A DNA stretch of 64,000 bases, taken from contig JAODUP010000677.1 of NCBI GenBank assembly GCA_025642065.1, positions 272,501-336,500 on the forward strand. The letters run 5' to 3'. The notes beneath the pieces are model-generated. The model worked only from the letters and a program-made list of their open reading frames with translations, had not been told where the DNA came from and searched no databases. This document shows positions 1 through 13,533 of this stretch, piece after piece. Numbering within the stretch: position 1 is the stretch's first letter; every line of letters starts with the position of its first letter. Source of the DNA: Paralvinella palmiformis. Taxonomy: Eukaryota > Annelida > Polychaeta > Terebellida > Alvinellidae. A program made the position numbers and the translations under genes.

Positions 1-374
1 TTCACTGTGCACATACATATGCAGGTTGCAACAGCTAGAATATAAAATATACATTTAAATACTAATTATATAAGTTAAATAAATATAAAATTAACAAACA
101 TTATTTAGTATCCTCTAAATCAATAAATATCAAAAGTATTATTGTACAAAGACAATCGAACGTCCAATATTTTATGTTGGCATGTGCATGGTACACCACA
201 ACATATTAAAGATATTAATTAGTATTCGAGGAATAATATTAATAATTAATTTAGAACGCACTTCTGGTGATTTTTTTTTTTTTAATTCTTATTTATTAAT
301 TTTCTTTGGTTTCAGGATCTGTGATCATGAAACAGGGATGGCATAGGAAAGTGCTGGTCACTTTTATTGAGAGG
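1..374. other. AT-rich sequence, nothing recognised
   Basis: Very AT-rich with short A and T runs and no open frame of note on either strand. Confidence 0.6.
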
Positions 375-555
375 TTGTTCATATCTCCACCCGCTTCACT
401 CATGGGGATCAATATGGAAAGATGGAGCGAAAATACCCCGAGGGTGGTCACTGCCAGGGTGTATTACGTACTCAGAGGATATTAACGTCCCCCTTTTGTT
501 AAAATTAATTCAATGGAGACGGCAGCCATTTAAGATGGTCAGTTACCCACTAAAC
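375..555 (-). mobile_element. SINE fragment (same family as 43968-44280)
   Basis: Read on the - strand, the stretch from the GTCAGTTACCC side through GGCTGCCGTCTCCATTGAATT, the ACGTTAA block and the CCATCTTTCCATATTG block matches, with changes, the body of the SINE at 44080-44200 (GGCGTCTCCACTGAATT, GGGGGACGTTAA, CCATCTTTCCATACTG). The tRNA-like head is missing or beyond recognition. Confidence 0.6.
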
Positions 556-724
556 ATTTTAATATTAGCCACTAATATATAACAATATCGTATAAATTAT
601 TAAACACAAAATAATAATTGACTAAAGCCACGCAATTTGTTACTGAAGTTGAACCATTTATAATGGCATAAATGGGCCAATGTCAATGAGTTGGTCTTGT
701 TTCACACCATTTTGACAACCTATA

Positions 725-1065
725 GGCCGTTTCGAAACGGGACCATCACGTTTCGCAACCGGTATGGTTTTTAGAATGCCTGCCCGTTTAGCAACCACGT
801 GACGACGAAATGTCGCGCTGTTATTTCTAAATTTGCTGTAATATTGGCCAGTTGTCTAGCAAAATGATATGTTGTTGTGAAAATTAAATTGACCTTAAAT
901 TATATAGACCTAGCTCTATATATAGATTCTGAAAACAGTTGTTGAAAACTGCCCGTTCTGTTTCAAAACGGGAAGCGGATCAACCGAATCAACAATTACA
1001 AAAATATATACTTTTCAGAAATAATTTTTAAGGACAATTTTGCGAAACGGGTCGGTACAGTCTAG
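725..1065. repeat. Cluster of CCGTTTCGAAACGG-like inverted motifs
   Basis: The motif appears as GGCCGTTTCGAAACGGG (about 727), ACGTTTCGCAACCGG (about 748), TGCCCGTTTAGCAACC (about 781), CCCGTTCTGTTTCAAAACGGG (951 onward) and GCGAAACGGG (about 1041). The spread in both orientations over about 340 bp suggests an unnamed MITE-like element. Confidence 0.4.
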
Positions 1066-1107
1066 ACGTGGGGTCATCAAAGTCTGTTTATTATATTTAA
1101 GCCCTCT

Positions 1108-1485
1108 GATTCAATTCTGAAATTGGTGGGCAATTCCAGAATTGGAATTGCTTATCTAAAAAATGGAATTGGAATTCCAGTTCCATTTATTTTAAATAAA
1201 CATTTTGAATTGGAATTGATAAATTTCGAATTAGAATTGAAGTTTGCTACAAATAATTAAAATCCACGAATTAATTTACCATTTAATTTTTTAGTGAGAA
1301 ATATTTCTTCCATGACAATCCTACTTGGAATATAAAATATTCAGAGTTATTACTCAGAGTGGGTATTCGGAGTACTTACTCATGGTCAAAAGTAGTAGGT
1401 AAAAAAGAGTCGGTAAAATGGTATTGAATTGGTAAATTTAATGTGGAATTGACGATATGGAATTAATTGGAATTGACCCCCCATG
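1108..1485. mobile_element. GGAATTG-rich MITE-like element, copy 1
   Basis: The element is full of GGAATTG/CAATTCC. Its left end reads GGTGGGCAATTCCAGAATTGG and the reverse of its right end reads GGGGGGTCAATTCCAATTA, so it has imperfect terminal inverted repeats. The interior, with TACTCAGAGTGGGTA, GTACTTACTCATGGTCAAAA and AGTAGTAGGTAAAAAAGA, recurs at 10035-10312. The GGTGGGCAATT style of end is like some hAT MITEs, but no transposase is seen. Confidence 0.6.
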
Positions 1486-1499
1486 TCTGGTACAGTCTC

Positions 1500-2160
1500 G
1501 CGAGAACAACCCCCGCCATTGACCTGAAAGAAAATTAGACCGAGCACTCAAAGGGTTTGATTGGGCCGCCATGACCAAACAGCGCTGACTTCCGTTAGTT
1601 GCAACACGCAACGTGATTTGTGGATTATAATTTTGTGTGTGCAGAGAATCTGTATTACTCCTGTCCCATTATGTGCCATCAAATGTCGTTTTATGCAAGT
1701 CCGTAGATCTAGTCTAGTTGGGCTCAAACGCCAGAGACAGGGGTTGTCGAACAGGCTAAATATAATAAAACTTAATCTCCCTAAACAAAACGCTTTAACG
1801 GCTATTTTAAATGTGTTCCTTACCGATGAAAATATATTCCTTTTGCATTACTGCCACGATATATGCAACTAAAGACACAAGAAGAATTCACCATGATTAT
1901 AAACCTGATTTTAGCAGTTTGCGTTCAGGTTTTCCCCCACCGGAAGTTGGGACCTATTTGCAATCAAATCGGCGGCCATGCACGGGCTAGTTTTTCTTTC
2001 AGGTCAGGTCAATGCCCTCCACCAACTAGATGGCTCGAACATGGATTTGTGAAATGAATGAATGAATGAATGATTTATTTCAAAACTCTACAATATTACC
2101 ATTACAACAATAGTTATGTACTACATACAAATATATATCATTTAAGATTGTAATTACAGT
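1500..2160. other. Unassigned upstream sequence
   Basis: Slightly richer in GC than its surroundings. Short open frames of 103 and 64 codons have no recognisable domain. A short GAAT/AATG repeat is at about 2052-2073. Confidence 0.4.
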
Positions 2161-2175
2161 AATGGATAAGAAAAG

Positions 2176-2176
<1 letters not shown>

Positions 2177-2241
<65 letters not shown>
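2177..2241. repeat. (TA)n microsatellite
   Basis: More than 30 uninterrupted TA units directly before the GGACATTTAGCCAAC repeats. Confidence 0.95.
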
Positions 2242-2245
<4 letters not shown>

Positions 2246-2255
2246 TATATAGGGT

Positions 2256-3390
2256 TACCAGGACATTTAGCCAACGGACATTTAGCCAATATTTGCAGGG
2301 GGACATTTAGCCAACATTCAAAATTTTCATCTTACATCTACATGTATATTGTTATATTTTGAGTGTGTGTATGCTCTGTCAATATTATGTTCTCTTTATG
2401 GATGTTGCAAATATAACCCTATCTTTAGATAAGATGTTAGCAACATAATAATTATTGCTGCTTTTTGTACAATTTGTATATTTATATTAATGTATACTGT
2501 TTTCTCCGGTATTATACATAAATATAAATAATGATATGTCAGGGTTGGGAGTTTTTTTACACAGACGTTATTAACACCGTTAACTACTTAACTATATCTG
2601 GTATGTGGGTTATTACTACTTGTATATACGGCAGATAATCTACTACTAGTACTAGTAACAGAATAATCCTCTATCCAATGTTGACACATACATGTATTGT
2701 AATGTTAAGATGTGACTGCATAACCCAGTTGATATATCATAGTTTTAAAATGTGACTTAATTTTACCTCAGTATAGAAAGCCTGTCTGAATTTAATTTGA
2801 AACAGTGTTACACTTTCTCATGATCATAGTGTTATATCACCTTGATACATACCTACATGTTGGCTTAAATTATTGAACTAATACTGTGATTATTATTTGA
2901 TATCTAGCCTTTAGTACTGTATAAAGGTGGAAGACTAGAGAATTCCATTTGGGAACATTTTTTAAATGTTGCCGTTGGAAATAAGAAATGTGCAAAGTGC
3001 AAAAAGTGTGATCATCAGCAAGCTAATAATAGTCCACTACACAAAATGTTCAATGGATTCAGTTTCATCAGCATCAAGTGAGCGAATATTTTCAAACTTT
3101 GTAAATATTCACACTAAAGTGCACAATCTTCTATGCAACAGTAAAGCTTTTAAGATGGTATTTTGCTATAGGATTCTCAGAGGCAGTGCTGAATTAGACT
3201 ATTTAATTGTTCAGATAGACAATCTTCACTTTGTGTGCAGAAGAATAATAACTGTCATTATTTTGTTATATTCCCACTATTCATGTAGACATTCATGTGT
3301 CAAATATTAGGGTGTAGGACAGTTGCTCTCCCGAACAGTTGCTCACCAAACAAAATGAAAAAGTGGACACTTACTCACCAGTGAATTGTT
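2256..3390. mobile_element. Decayed DNA transposon region with ACATTTAGCCAA end repeats
   Basis: The left part has three copies of ACATTTAGCCAA (about 2262, 2278 and 2301). The right part at 3318-3380 has related GGACAGTTGCTC and GAACAGTTGCTCACC motifs. A hAT-type transposase remnant lies between them. Whether one element spans the whole stretch is an inference. Confidence 0.4.
3046..3219 (+). pseudogene. hAT transposase C-terminal dimerisation fragment
   Basis: In the + frame of 2966-3310 the segment SVSSASSERIFSNFVNIHTK followed by VHNLL, then FKMVFCYRILRGSAELDY resembles the hAT C-terminal motif (SSAxxERxFSxxGxxHxKxRNRLxxExxxKLVFCYRxLRG). The rest of a transposase is not seen, so it is a broken remnant. 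Confidence 0.55.
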
Positions 3391-3399
3391 AATGAGGAA

Positions 3400-6270
3400 A
3401 AATTCAAAAAAATTAAATGATTTTTAATTCAGAAATATATTTCTTAGTATCATATTACCTATATAATTATTGGGATGAATATTACCAATTATACATATCA
3501 TTTAATTAACAAAAGTAGAAATTTGGGGGACCAGCATAGCAATATTTGCTGTCTTCCCACTGGCCCCAAATATATGCGTGTTGTGTGTGTGTGCGCGCGC
3601 TTCAGTGCAGCCAGGAGGCAGAATCCCAACCCCAGATATAATCAATATAAGTAAATTAATTTAATTCATATAATTACAGAATAGTAGGTTATGCTTGAAC
3701 ACAGGACAGGAGACCACTTGCGTAAAGTAATAACTATAATGTTGTAAGCGGCCGGGAAATTTCAGGTCAAAGGTCGATTATGTCTGCCGAATAACAAATA
3801 TAAACAGAAGTTTCCAGCATCTGATCTAATAATTTTATCCGAAAACTCTACGTTCGTTATACTTTTTAATTCTGAGAAATAAGTGTTTTTCTTGGCGTTT
3901 ATCTCTTAACAGGTAGGTGTCATAAATGTTGATGTACGAGAGATCTAAATGTTATTTCGTGAACTGTTAAACTTGAAGCTGATTTGTTTTAGATTTGGTC
4001 TAGCCTCTAGCCAGTCTAGGTCTTTGGTCTTTATAGATCTAGAACTTAGAAGTCTATATAATTTGAGCCGGCGTCCAGTCCTATTCAGCTATTGGCTATT
4101 GTAATCATCATGTTAATGTGTAGAGTTATACTTATATTATAGCTAAACAAATCGCAGTGTTGAAGTGGCAAGTATGAAGTATCATCTCTAAATTCTCAAA
4201 TAACGGGTGAAATGATATCTGACCTGTTATTTGAGGATTTTGTCATAACTTGTTTATTTATAGATCTATTAACATAATTCAGATAATATCTGCATGCCTT
4301 GTTTAATTTCTTCTATGCCTATTGAATGCACATAAAATTATATAAAATCAAAAATGCAGAATAGACAGGTTTATGACGTGACAGTATCATTAACTGTCAA
4401 AAGCCTATTTATTTTTCATAATAAATTTACGGCATATTTATCCCAGATATCCCTGAAAAGTAGTTTTTAGAATGGCTTGAATTATTCATATGTGATTGAT
4501 ATATAGTATTACAATAATAAAATTAGTATACAATGAGTTAAGGCCTCATTATTATAGTCTATGATAATTATACACTAGCATAGTTTGTGCCCTAAATCAA
4601 TTGACAGGATTGGTCTGTTAATTTTGTTTCTAGAGATAGGGGACAGTCTTTATTCAATATATCTACATCTATTCATTAATTGGAGACAAGCAAGACACTA
4701 CTACCATATTAGCCTGGTACTGGTGTATATCTGTGGTTGACCATGTATGCTATAACGCTTATGTGGCAAGAGCTCAAGATATTTGCTAATATTCTTCTAT
4801 AAATCCGTCTTATTAGATTTCACATGAAATCACAGCTAAACATAGTTATCTTCATGGGTGGCTTCAATAAAGCCAAAGGGGGTATATGCTTGGGGGTGGG
4901 GGTGACCTCCAGCCAAAATGTAATACATCCTCAAACCAGTCACAAACTGTCAGAAATATATATATATTTCATAATTATTGGCATAGTTCAGTATAGCTCT
5001 AAAACCATCCACAAACAGCGGGTGGTAGACCTACCCAGCCCAAGATATGGAATCTCCTTGGTAACAAGAAAACAGCTATGCTGGTATTTTATCATAAGAT
5101 GCCTAGATGACTTTTGTGATTTGAATGATGTGTATAGATGTACAATGTATATAGATGTATGAAATGGACTGATAAACTTGTACATAGAGGAAGATTATGT
5201 GAGCTAGTTGTGGTAACTGATTAAAAATATCTTCAGATTTTTTCTGTTGTTACTGAATTTGAAAATGTAATAATATAGATTAACACACTATACTATGTTG
5301 ATGTCTATAATATATAATTCTACTAAATCTGATATATATATATATAATAATAATCCAATACTAATTTTAAGCAAAATATATCAACTGTGTAAGTTGTTTT
5401 TAAAATAAACAAAAATAGCAAATATATATTTATGATAGTTTTCTAACATCTTAAAGACATTTATAACAATTATAAATCACTATCATAAACCCAACCCTGA
5501 TGGATGTAGTAGTTAGATACCAAAAATTTGTACTGTACTGCACAGTGAAATTATATATCCAGATATTTTAACGAAGTTAACATCAAATTAATAAAAAGGA
5601 CATTTTAATTTATCAGTAAAGTTAGCCTATAGATGATACTGTCAACTACCGGTACACACACAATAAATAAATATATATGTATATAAAACTTGTTAATGTT
5701 ATGTGTGATAAACTGTTAGTTTTCTAAAAATAAAGCAGACCAGTTTGTGGATTATGACTTAAGTGTGGATGCTATGTGTGAACCTTGATTAAGTCTGGTG
5801 ATAAAAAATAAGTAAATCAAAGGTGAATTAACTCCTGTTTTCTATTCAGATTTATTTAATTAAATTGATTTTTTTTCAACCTTCTTGACAATCTCATAAG
5901 AAATTATTTGTAATTCTGAAACTAAATAAATAAGTGGAATATCATAATATTAACATTTCATTCATAGCAATTCTGAAGAATTAAAGCAAAGCTGTTATGT
6001 ACAAATTTAAACTTTATTTAAAACTACATACAGTTAAATCAACTGGCTATAGCAAAGTGATTAATCAGGTAAGTATAAATTTAAGATAATCTGAAAAAAA
6101 TCAATATCTTGATTTTTTTATGTTGATTAAGTCGATGATTTAATCAATTTGATTACATCAAAGCCAACTCTGTTTCTATTCCTAGGAAAGGTTGAAGATT
6201 TGATGTTTTATTACATTGGTTAGCATTAGCTGTCATTAATGGGAACACTCTTTTAAATCACTCAGTGTTT
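3400..6270. other. AT-rich intergenic sequence, nothing recognised
   Basis: No coding signature on either strand. It holds short (GT)n/(GC)n near 3579-3600, TA runs near 4960 and 5330, and many homopolymer tracts. The open frame at 4824-5162 has no recognisable motif. Confidence 0.5.
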
Positions 6271-6279
6271 TAATAACAT

Positions 6280-7270
6280 CTGGTTAAAAATACTCTCAAA
6301 CTTATTATCGTATGTCACCCACTACTAAACAAGAAAAATAAGCTGACACTTACATATTTCTTCACCGAATTTGAAAGCTTTGTCGATAAATACTACCTGG
6401 ATCCTGTCTTATAGTTATAACGGGTGACTTTAGCATCCACTGGGATAATGAAACAAATTACTAAGAAAGAAAAAAACTCCATAAGATGATCCTGTCAGCA
6501 AATCTCCAGCAACATGTTATGGAACTCACCGACATTAATGGCCACATACTGGTACACTTGATCTGATTGTCACCTGTATTAATGATGACTGTCTGGGTTC
6601 AGAATCTGTTCGTGTTCTCAAATCATGCTGCTATTTACCTGGATCTCAAAATGAGTAAACCTCACCTTCAAGTGATAAACATGAACTATTGTCGGGTTAA
6701 ATCCATAGATTCAGCTAAGTTGTCTCCATATCATGCCAAGACAAGTATCAATCTAGAGAATGCTACGTCGTAATATAATATTGAGATATGTTGAATAATT
6801 TATAATCATATACAAGTAAAGTCCCATACAGTGGTACTCCACCTCACAGTACCTTAGTATGCTGATGAGATCCACAAATCCCAAAAACTTCTTCTTCAAC
6901 GACATCTTGAAAAATGTTCCAGCACTAAAAACTACTTCTAAGATCACTAATTGCTGATACCAAAGGGTCTAGTTTCATTGAGAGGAAAAAAAACAATCTG
7001 CTGGTAATCAGAATGATATCTTTAAAATTGTTGACAGACTACTTCATAACAAAAGTGATGCATGTATTCCAACCTGTTCTTCAAGATCATAGTTTGCCAA
7101 AACTATCAATCAGTTCTTCATCTCTAAAATTAAGAAAATTCACAATGAACTAGCTTGATAGCCAGGATTCAGAACTAAACGAACAGCCAGTTTGTGTGGA
7201 ACCATTGCTTCTCAGCTTCAAGTCGGCAACTTGCGATGAAGTCCTGATAAACATCAACATAGAATTATTT
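6280..7270 (+). pseudogene. CR1-like LINE ORF2 fragment (endonuclease and linker)
   Basis: Frames broken by stops and shifts spell LINE endonuclease blocks in order: PLLNKKNKLT, FFTEFESFVDKYY, TGDFSIHWDNE, LQQHVMELTDINGH, FSNHA, and later the linker HNKSDA-like and INQFFISKIKKIHNEL. These match the GDFNIHWD, LQQHV..THxxGHTLDLIIT, VSNH and FxxKIxxIRxxL steps of CR1/L2-type ORF2 proteins. No intact frame remains. Confidence 0.75.
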
Positions 7271-7856
7271 AATGTGTTTAAGTAACCATAATAACATTTC
7301 AAATAAATGCTTAATAAAAGTAGCTGACAATTAATGTGTGTTCATGACGACAAAGTTTTAACTGTATAAATGGTGAACATTGAAAAATTATAACAAACAT
7401 ATTTTTGTTTCTGTTTAATGGCACCTATTTACTTAGATCACTTTAGACATAGAAATTTAGATACCAAGTAATTTTACCTTGGTCTATGATCAAGAGAACT
7501 ATCATGAAGTTAAGTATGTGTGTGTACTATGTTGAAGAGCTTTTGAGATCTTTATATGACGACCACTGTTGTAACTTGTAGTATGTGGTGTATTGGATAC
7601 TTTATAAATGTAGTACCGGTAATTTGAAGGTGATGGTGATAATGATGATACAGACATCAATGTCATTCAGATGTTACTTAAAAGCCAGTATCTATCTATC
7701 TTAGAACTCGTATATTATAAACCACATTACACACTGATCTGTCTGTTGATTTAATATCACCATCTGTTAACTGTAGTCTCTAAATAGATTAATTACATCA
7801 TTAGAATAGTTAGTACCTCAATTTTCACCTGAAGAGGTGTTAATTAAGGCCATTGT

Positions 7857-7897
<41 letters not shown>

Positions 7898-8815
7898 TGA
7901 AAGATAACAGTATGATATTAATATTTTGCTAGATGTAATGTATTATCAAAATTTGGGCTAATATGGGAAGACCCCAGAACACTTACTGAAACACCCACAC
8001 ACACAAATAGAGAAAGAGAGTATTGATTTTAAAGCCTATCAGATGAAGTGGTAACATTTGTGTCTAGGTTAGTATTATATATATACTATTATATATTATT
8101 ATATATATATATAACACATTACTAAGTCAGGTCAGTAAGTAAGCCTGAGTGGTTGATGTAAACATTGTCTCTACTTGATGTTTTATCTTTATTTGGGACA
8201 CTTCAGTTTATCAATGTCAAACTAGATATAACTAGGTACTACTAACAATGGATATATGTACTATTACCAATAGCCAGATGTTGGACTGACTGCCTTCCAG
8301 TTAGTACTAAAGCAAGATGGAGACAGCAGCACCTTTAGGTCTGTTATAGTACTCAGTAATAGTAGATTGAGCTCAGTATATTCATAGCCATTGTGTTGTG
8401 TGTATGATAATAGCTGTAACCTGTCTCTGTCACGGGGCATATAACTTAAACTAAGTAAACGTTAGCTATCTACCTGGTTAATTATTTGTATCACCTGTAT
8501 GATGAATATCATAATAATTATGCATTTATATATGGTAGTTTGGTGATGTGTTTCGCTAAATTGGATAGTGCTATTTTGTGGAGTAGTATCAATTGTTAAC
8601 ACATTTATGGTGTACATCACCATTAATACAATATCACAATTTTGATATGAAACACGTGTATCACCCAGTTTTATATATTTCTGGTGTAATTTTCTGATTC
8701 TGTGTAGAATACTTCATGTCACTGATTTGCATTTTTTGCTGTTTTATTAACACATCAAGCATGTACGCACCATTTATAATGTCAACAGATTTCTAGAACA
8801 TCAACTCTTCAGTTA
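7270..8815. other. AT-rich intergenic sequence with a (GT)n repeat
   Basis: Contains a (TG)n tract at 7860-7897 and TA tracts near 8079-8113. No coding signal was found. Confidence 0.5.
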
Positions 8816-8990
8816 ATATCAGGGATGACAGTTTTCCGGATTTCTGGTTTTTCAAACTGGTTTGAAAAAATTCTTTTGCAAAAGTCATGTTTTATGTTCA
8901 CTCTAGTAGCAGACCTGTGCACCCTTCCAATTCTACTGTAATTGTTATGGAATTGAAAACTAAATACGGAAATACAGAATCGTTAGTTTT

Positions 8991-9272
8991 GCTACAGAAT
9001 TGCCGATCTCAAAATACAGAAAATTTCTCTGCAGGGTAATTAGGTTGCATAGTTATGTGTGTCAGTATCTCACAGCAGTGCACATTGTGAAAGGAATTTT
9101 TCTAAAGTTCGAAATTATAGAACAGACCAGAGAGCCTCTTAGAGATAACACCCTTCAAGCGCTACTACTTCTTAAAACTCAGTCAGGACACTCATTTGAC
9201 ACCAGTCACCAACATCTAAAAGAGGAACTCAGGAAGTTGAAGAGTGCCTACTATGAGGCAAATGAGCTGTAG
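8991..9272 (+). pseudogene. Unrecognised 90-codon open frame, possibly transposon-derived
   Basis: The frame includes SAVHIVKG-like CQYLTAVHIVKGIF and LRDNTLQALLLLKTQSGHSF, then HLKEELRKLKSAYYEANEL. The pattern of a VHIVK step followed by L-D-TLQALLLLKT is loosely like the end of hAT transposases, but the similarity is weak and the upstream part is absent. No splice signals link it to CROT. Confidence 0.25.
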
Positions 9273-9582
9273 AAACTTCATGCAAAATTGTAATCTTAGA
9301 TAACTGACTACTAGCTGATTTTGTGTTATATGGCAACAATGCCAAGAATGGGGACAATCATTTCCCTATGGAATTCTGTATGGTGTTGTACCAATCCAAT
9401 TTGAATCTTATGTAACTTGTATGTGAATTATGTGGAATATTATTATTTTTAAGTTATAAAAAAGAAAATTTTTGATTGTACTTTCTTTGTCTTTATTGAT
9501 GGCTGTGTATTTCTAATTTTAAAAATGTAAGTTTATGGAGAATACTGCTTTAAATGTATCTGTGTAATAACTGTTTCTCATT

Positions 9583-9584
<2 letters not shown>

Positions 9585-9618
<34 letters not shown>

Positions 9619-9680
9619 ACATGCATGCACAGAAGCATGTGTTTGTGCACATGTTAGTGTGTGTGTGTGTTCAGATGTGA
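9585..9680. repeat. (TG)n microsatellite before CROT exon 1
   Basis: Interrupted TG/CATG repeat about 80-160 bp upstream of the exon 1 acceptor. Confidence 0.9.
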
Positions 9681-9752
9681 GAGCGTGCACATGCTCAATT
9701 ATCTTTGAAGTAGCCATTATTTTAATGAATCTGTGTTTGTGGATCTTTACAG

Positions 9753-9944
9753 TTAACAGCATCACCGGCAACAACATTATGGTGTCATTGCCCAATGCCG
9801 TGACAACAGATTTCCTGACAGATGGCATGTCTATGCCTAAGGGTTTCATGAACGATGAAGAAAAGACATTTCAGTATCAGAACCAGCTGCCATCGCTGCC
9901 AATACCTAATCTGAGTGTCACACTGGCCAAGTATCTGGACTCAG
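9753..9944 (+). CDS. CROT: CROT exon 1 (first coding exon; ATG at 9779)
   Basis: The acceptor AG is at 9751-9752 and the donor GTAGGT at 9945. Since an acceptor is present, at least one 5' untranslated exon must lie upstream. ATG 9779 gives 55 codons plus one base. It contains TFQYQNQLPSLPIPNL, which matches the conserved start of CROT and the carnitine acyltransferase signature LPxLPxP. A second in-frame ATG lies nearer to the conserved part (MNDEEKTFQ) and would give a protein closer in length to the vertebrate form. Confidence 0.9.
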
Positions 9945-12550
9945 GTAGGTATCAATATATAGCTATTGTTGTGTTGAACATGATGTAGGCACTATCAATG
10001 AGGATCAACTATTGATCAAGGCATCTCATCATATGATCAATTCAATTCCAGAACTAGAATTGATTTTTTTTAAATGGAATTGATAAATTTGGAATTGGAA
10101 TTAAAGTTTCCTACAAAACAATTTTAATCAGCAAATTAATTTACCACTTCATTTTTTAATTCATATAATAAACTACTCAGAGTAGGTACTATGAGTAGGT
10201 GCTTGGAATAGGTAATAGGAGTAGCTACTCATGGTAAAAAGTAGTAGGTAAAAAAGACTTGAATTGGAATTGATAACTTTGATTTGGAATCAACCAAGTG
10301 GAATTGTCTGATATTAAATTATTTGCACCATCAGATTTGTTTGTCTTCGGTTTACACAAGGCATTACTGTCATCATTCATATAAATAATATCATTAGACT
10401 TACTCAACCGATATACTGGTGTACAATTGTTTATAATTAGATGAAAATAAATTACTAATCTGTTAACTTCCATTTACAAAATCCCTCCTGTTTACAGCTC
10501 GTAAACATATGCCATTCATATGTTATGTCTCTTGCCCAAAAGGATGTTTATGGTTATAGACAACTGAAACTGCCATTGCATCTAAAATTATTTCATCCCG
10601 CTTTTATTTAAATATTTTTGCCAAACATTTGTAGCCATAGTTTATTCAGTGCCTTATATCAGCCATATGACTATGACTGGACCATACGTTGTCTAATCAC
10701 CGTCTATACGAAAACTAACTTAATTTATAATATTCAAAAGTGAGTATTTTTAACGTACTAATAATAATGCATATTTAATAAAGCGCCCTTACTAGCAGGA
10801 GCCATTCAAAGGCGCTGTACAAATAATATGCAATATAATAATACTCCAAATGATATGTCTGTACAAAAACCTATAAGAGATTTAAAAGATATTTATTATT
10901 TATCTGTGAAAGCAACCTTGAACAGGTGGGTTTTTAGAAGAGATTTAAAATTTTCAAGACACGATGCATGTCTAATATCTGCCGGCTACCTATTCCACAA
11001 AGTGAGGGGCTGCAACACTAAATGCACAATCACCATATGACTTGAGCCAAGACACTGGCACCTGCAATAGTATCTGACTGGGTGACCTGAGTTTTCGGGA
11101 TGACTTTCTAATGGAAACCAGTTCACACAGGTATTCTGGCACCATATCATTAATAGATTTATAAGTTATTAATAAAATCTTGAAATGGATATGCTATCTA
11201 ACAGGTAGCCAATGTAGTTTTTGAAGAATTGGGGTGATATGATCATATTTTCAAGTATTTGTCATTATGCAAGCTGCACTATTCTGAATTCATTGGAGGC
11301 GATTGATGTTATAATCAGATATGCCACATAACAGGGAGTTACAATAGTCTATACGAGATGTAACAAAAGCATAGACTATAAGTGCTTCTTGCGTCAAGAA
11401 TGCTTAATCATCTGAATCGAATGCTGTTTTAGCCAGAGTCCCATTCAATTCGATATTTAATGAATAAACTCTTTCATTATGAAATATATAACAAAAACAT
11501 GTTTACATTGAGACAATTCCATATTAGTAGAAACATAGGAAATTACTTCAATATCTTATATATAATAATAGACATAATTGACAAGAGTTTTATAATTATA
11601 GAGAGCCTTTGGATTATAGGACTCAGTAGTCTGTCTCCTCCGTCCTAGCTATGTATTTAGTTAAATACATTACTAAAATGTTAAAAAAGGGAGCCACAAA
11701 TTATTTTAGGGGTGTTATCATTTACAGTATTTGTTTTTAATTTTCAGTTTCAGTTCTCAAATTGGTTCACAGAATGTGTCATTTAACTCAACTACCGGTA
11801 GCTCATTTATTCACATTTCAAAATGCTAGTTAGAAAACTCCTAAAGAAATCTTAGTACCATGCCAACGTTTGCCAGTTGGCATAGGAATGAGGAACACTA
11901 ATATATTTATGTGCGTGTCCATGCCTGCACACATTTACACACTGTATATTTTCTTTTTCAGTAAAACCCTTTTTAACTGATGATCAACTTCATGAAACAC
12001 AGGCCCTACTAAAAAGATTTGAATCTGGTGAAGGGAGAGTTTTACATGAAAAATTTGTGGAGAAGTGCAAGAACAAACGTAACTGGGTGAGGATATTTGG
12101 CGATGCTCAAAGATTAATTGTTATCACATTAATTTCCTACATCGGATGATTATAGAGCAGAGAACATTTGGAAAGGTCAGAGTTGAAAATTGTGATAAAA
12201 AGCGCCGGAACACTGAATGACAACTTCTTGGGTTTCGACGCAAATCATAATCTGCAAGACTGTCGGTTGCGGATGTAGTTTAGTTTTAGTGAAATAATTT
12301 GAGTTAATTTCTTTACATCTAATGTTATGTATGCGGTATGTTTCAGCTTGAGAAGTGGTGGGAGGAATATGCATATCTGCGTATCAGAGAGCCACACACT
12401 CCATTTGTCAACTTCGCTGGTCCTGGTCCCTATATAGAGAAATACTGGGCACCGAAGGATGGGTCTCAGATAGAAAGGGGGGCCATGGTGTTATGGTTTG
12501 CCCTACAGTACTGGTTGGTTATTAGACAGTGAGTATATTTTTGTTGGTCT

Positions 12551-12630
<80 letters not shown>

Positions 12631-13492
12631 AATACACGGTACTTGAATATGTAAAACTGAAGTGTCGTCTAAAATGGCCAAGATCTTTCAGCCCAAGATT
12701 TCTTCGCTCATTTTCTCTGGTTACGAGTTTGAGAAAATTGGAACGTGTCTATTTTCAGTACCAGTCAACCTTTCTGGACACATACAGTAGAACTTTCTTT
12801 CCGTAAACCAGCCAAACCATAATCAACCTAAAGTAAACATAAACTTCTAAACCAGCCAAACCATAATCAGCCTTTAAGCCACATACTGTAAGGTCACATC
12901 TTTGATGTTTGCTAATTACTAAAGTAAACATAAACTTCTAATATATCTTTCGTTGTCAATTCATTCACTGTTCAGAGTAATGAGCGTAATGTGTGATAAC
13001 AATTATTGGACGGATGCTTAAAGTAATTTGTTTCTGTTAAGAAACCAATTAAATTATAACGGCATTATTGTCACATACATAATACTTATATATGTGTTTT
13101 CCATTGTTGTTAGTTTTCATTTTCAAGACATGATTAATTGTACTTCAGTGATATCATTAATATATTATACACCTTGTAGGTATCAACAGGTATCGGTTCA
13201 TTTTTGTTTATCATATCTGTTAATATGGTATAAGGTTCCAGAAAACATACCTGTATCTAATTTGACTTAGCTGGTAAAGTTGTTCTTCTCAAAGCTTATA
13301 TGTTAAAACATAAGCTAACTCAGTCAGAGATATCAGTAAGTTATTCAAATTGATGTATATACAGTGTACTATCATATGAATGTTCACACGTATCATTCAC
13401 CACCAAATGCTGACAAAGGAACTTGTAAAAACCAACCACTTGTCTAAACCTGAATTTTCTTCTGTACTGAACAATATTAGTTCAGACAAGTT

Positions 13493-13533
<41 letters not shown>

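Noticed and set aside
9554..9778. Upstream extension of the CROT start within the open frame
   Set aside because: The frame upstream is mostly TG microsatellite translation and is cut by a good acceptor at 9751-9752; family alignment starts after ATG 9779.
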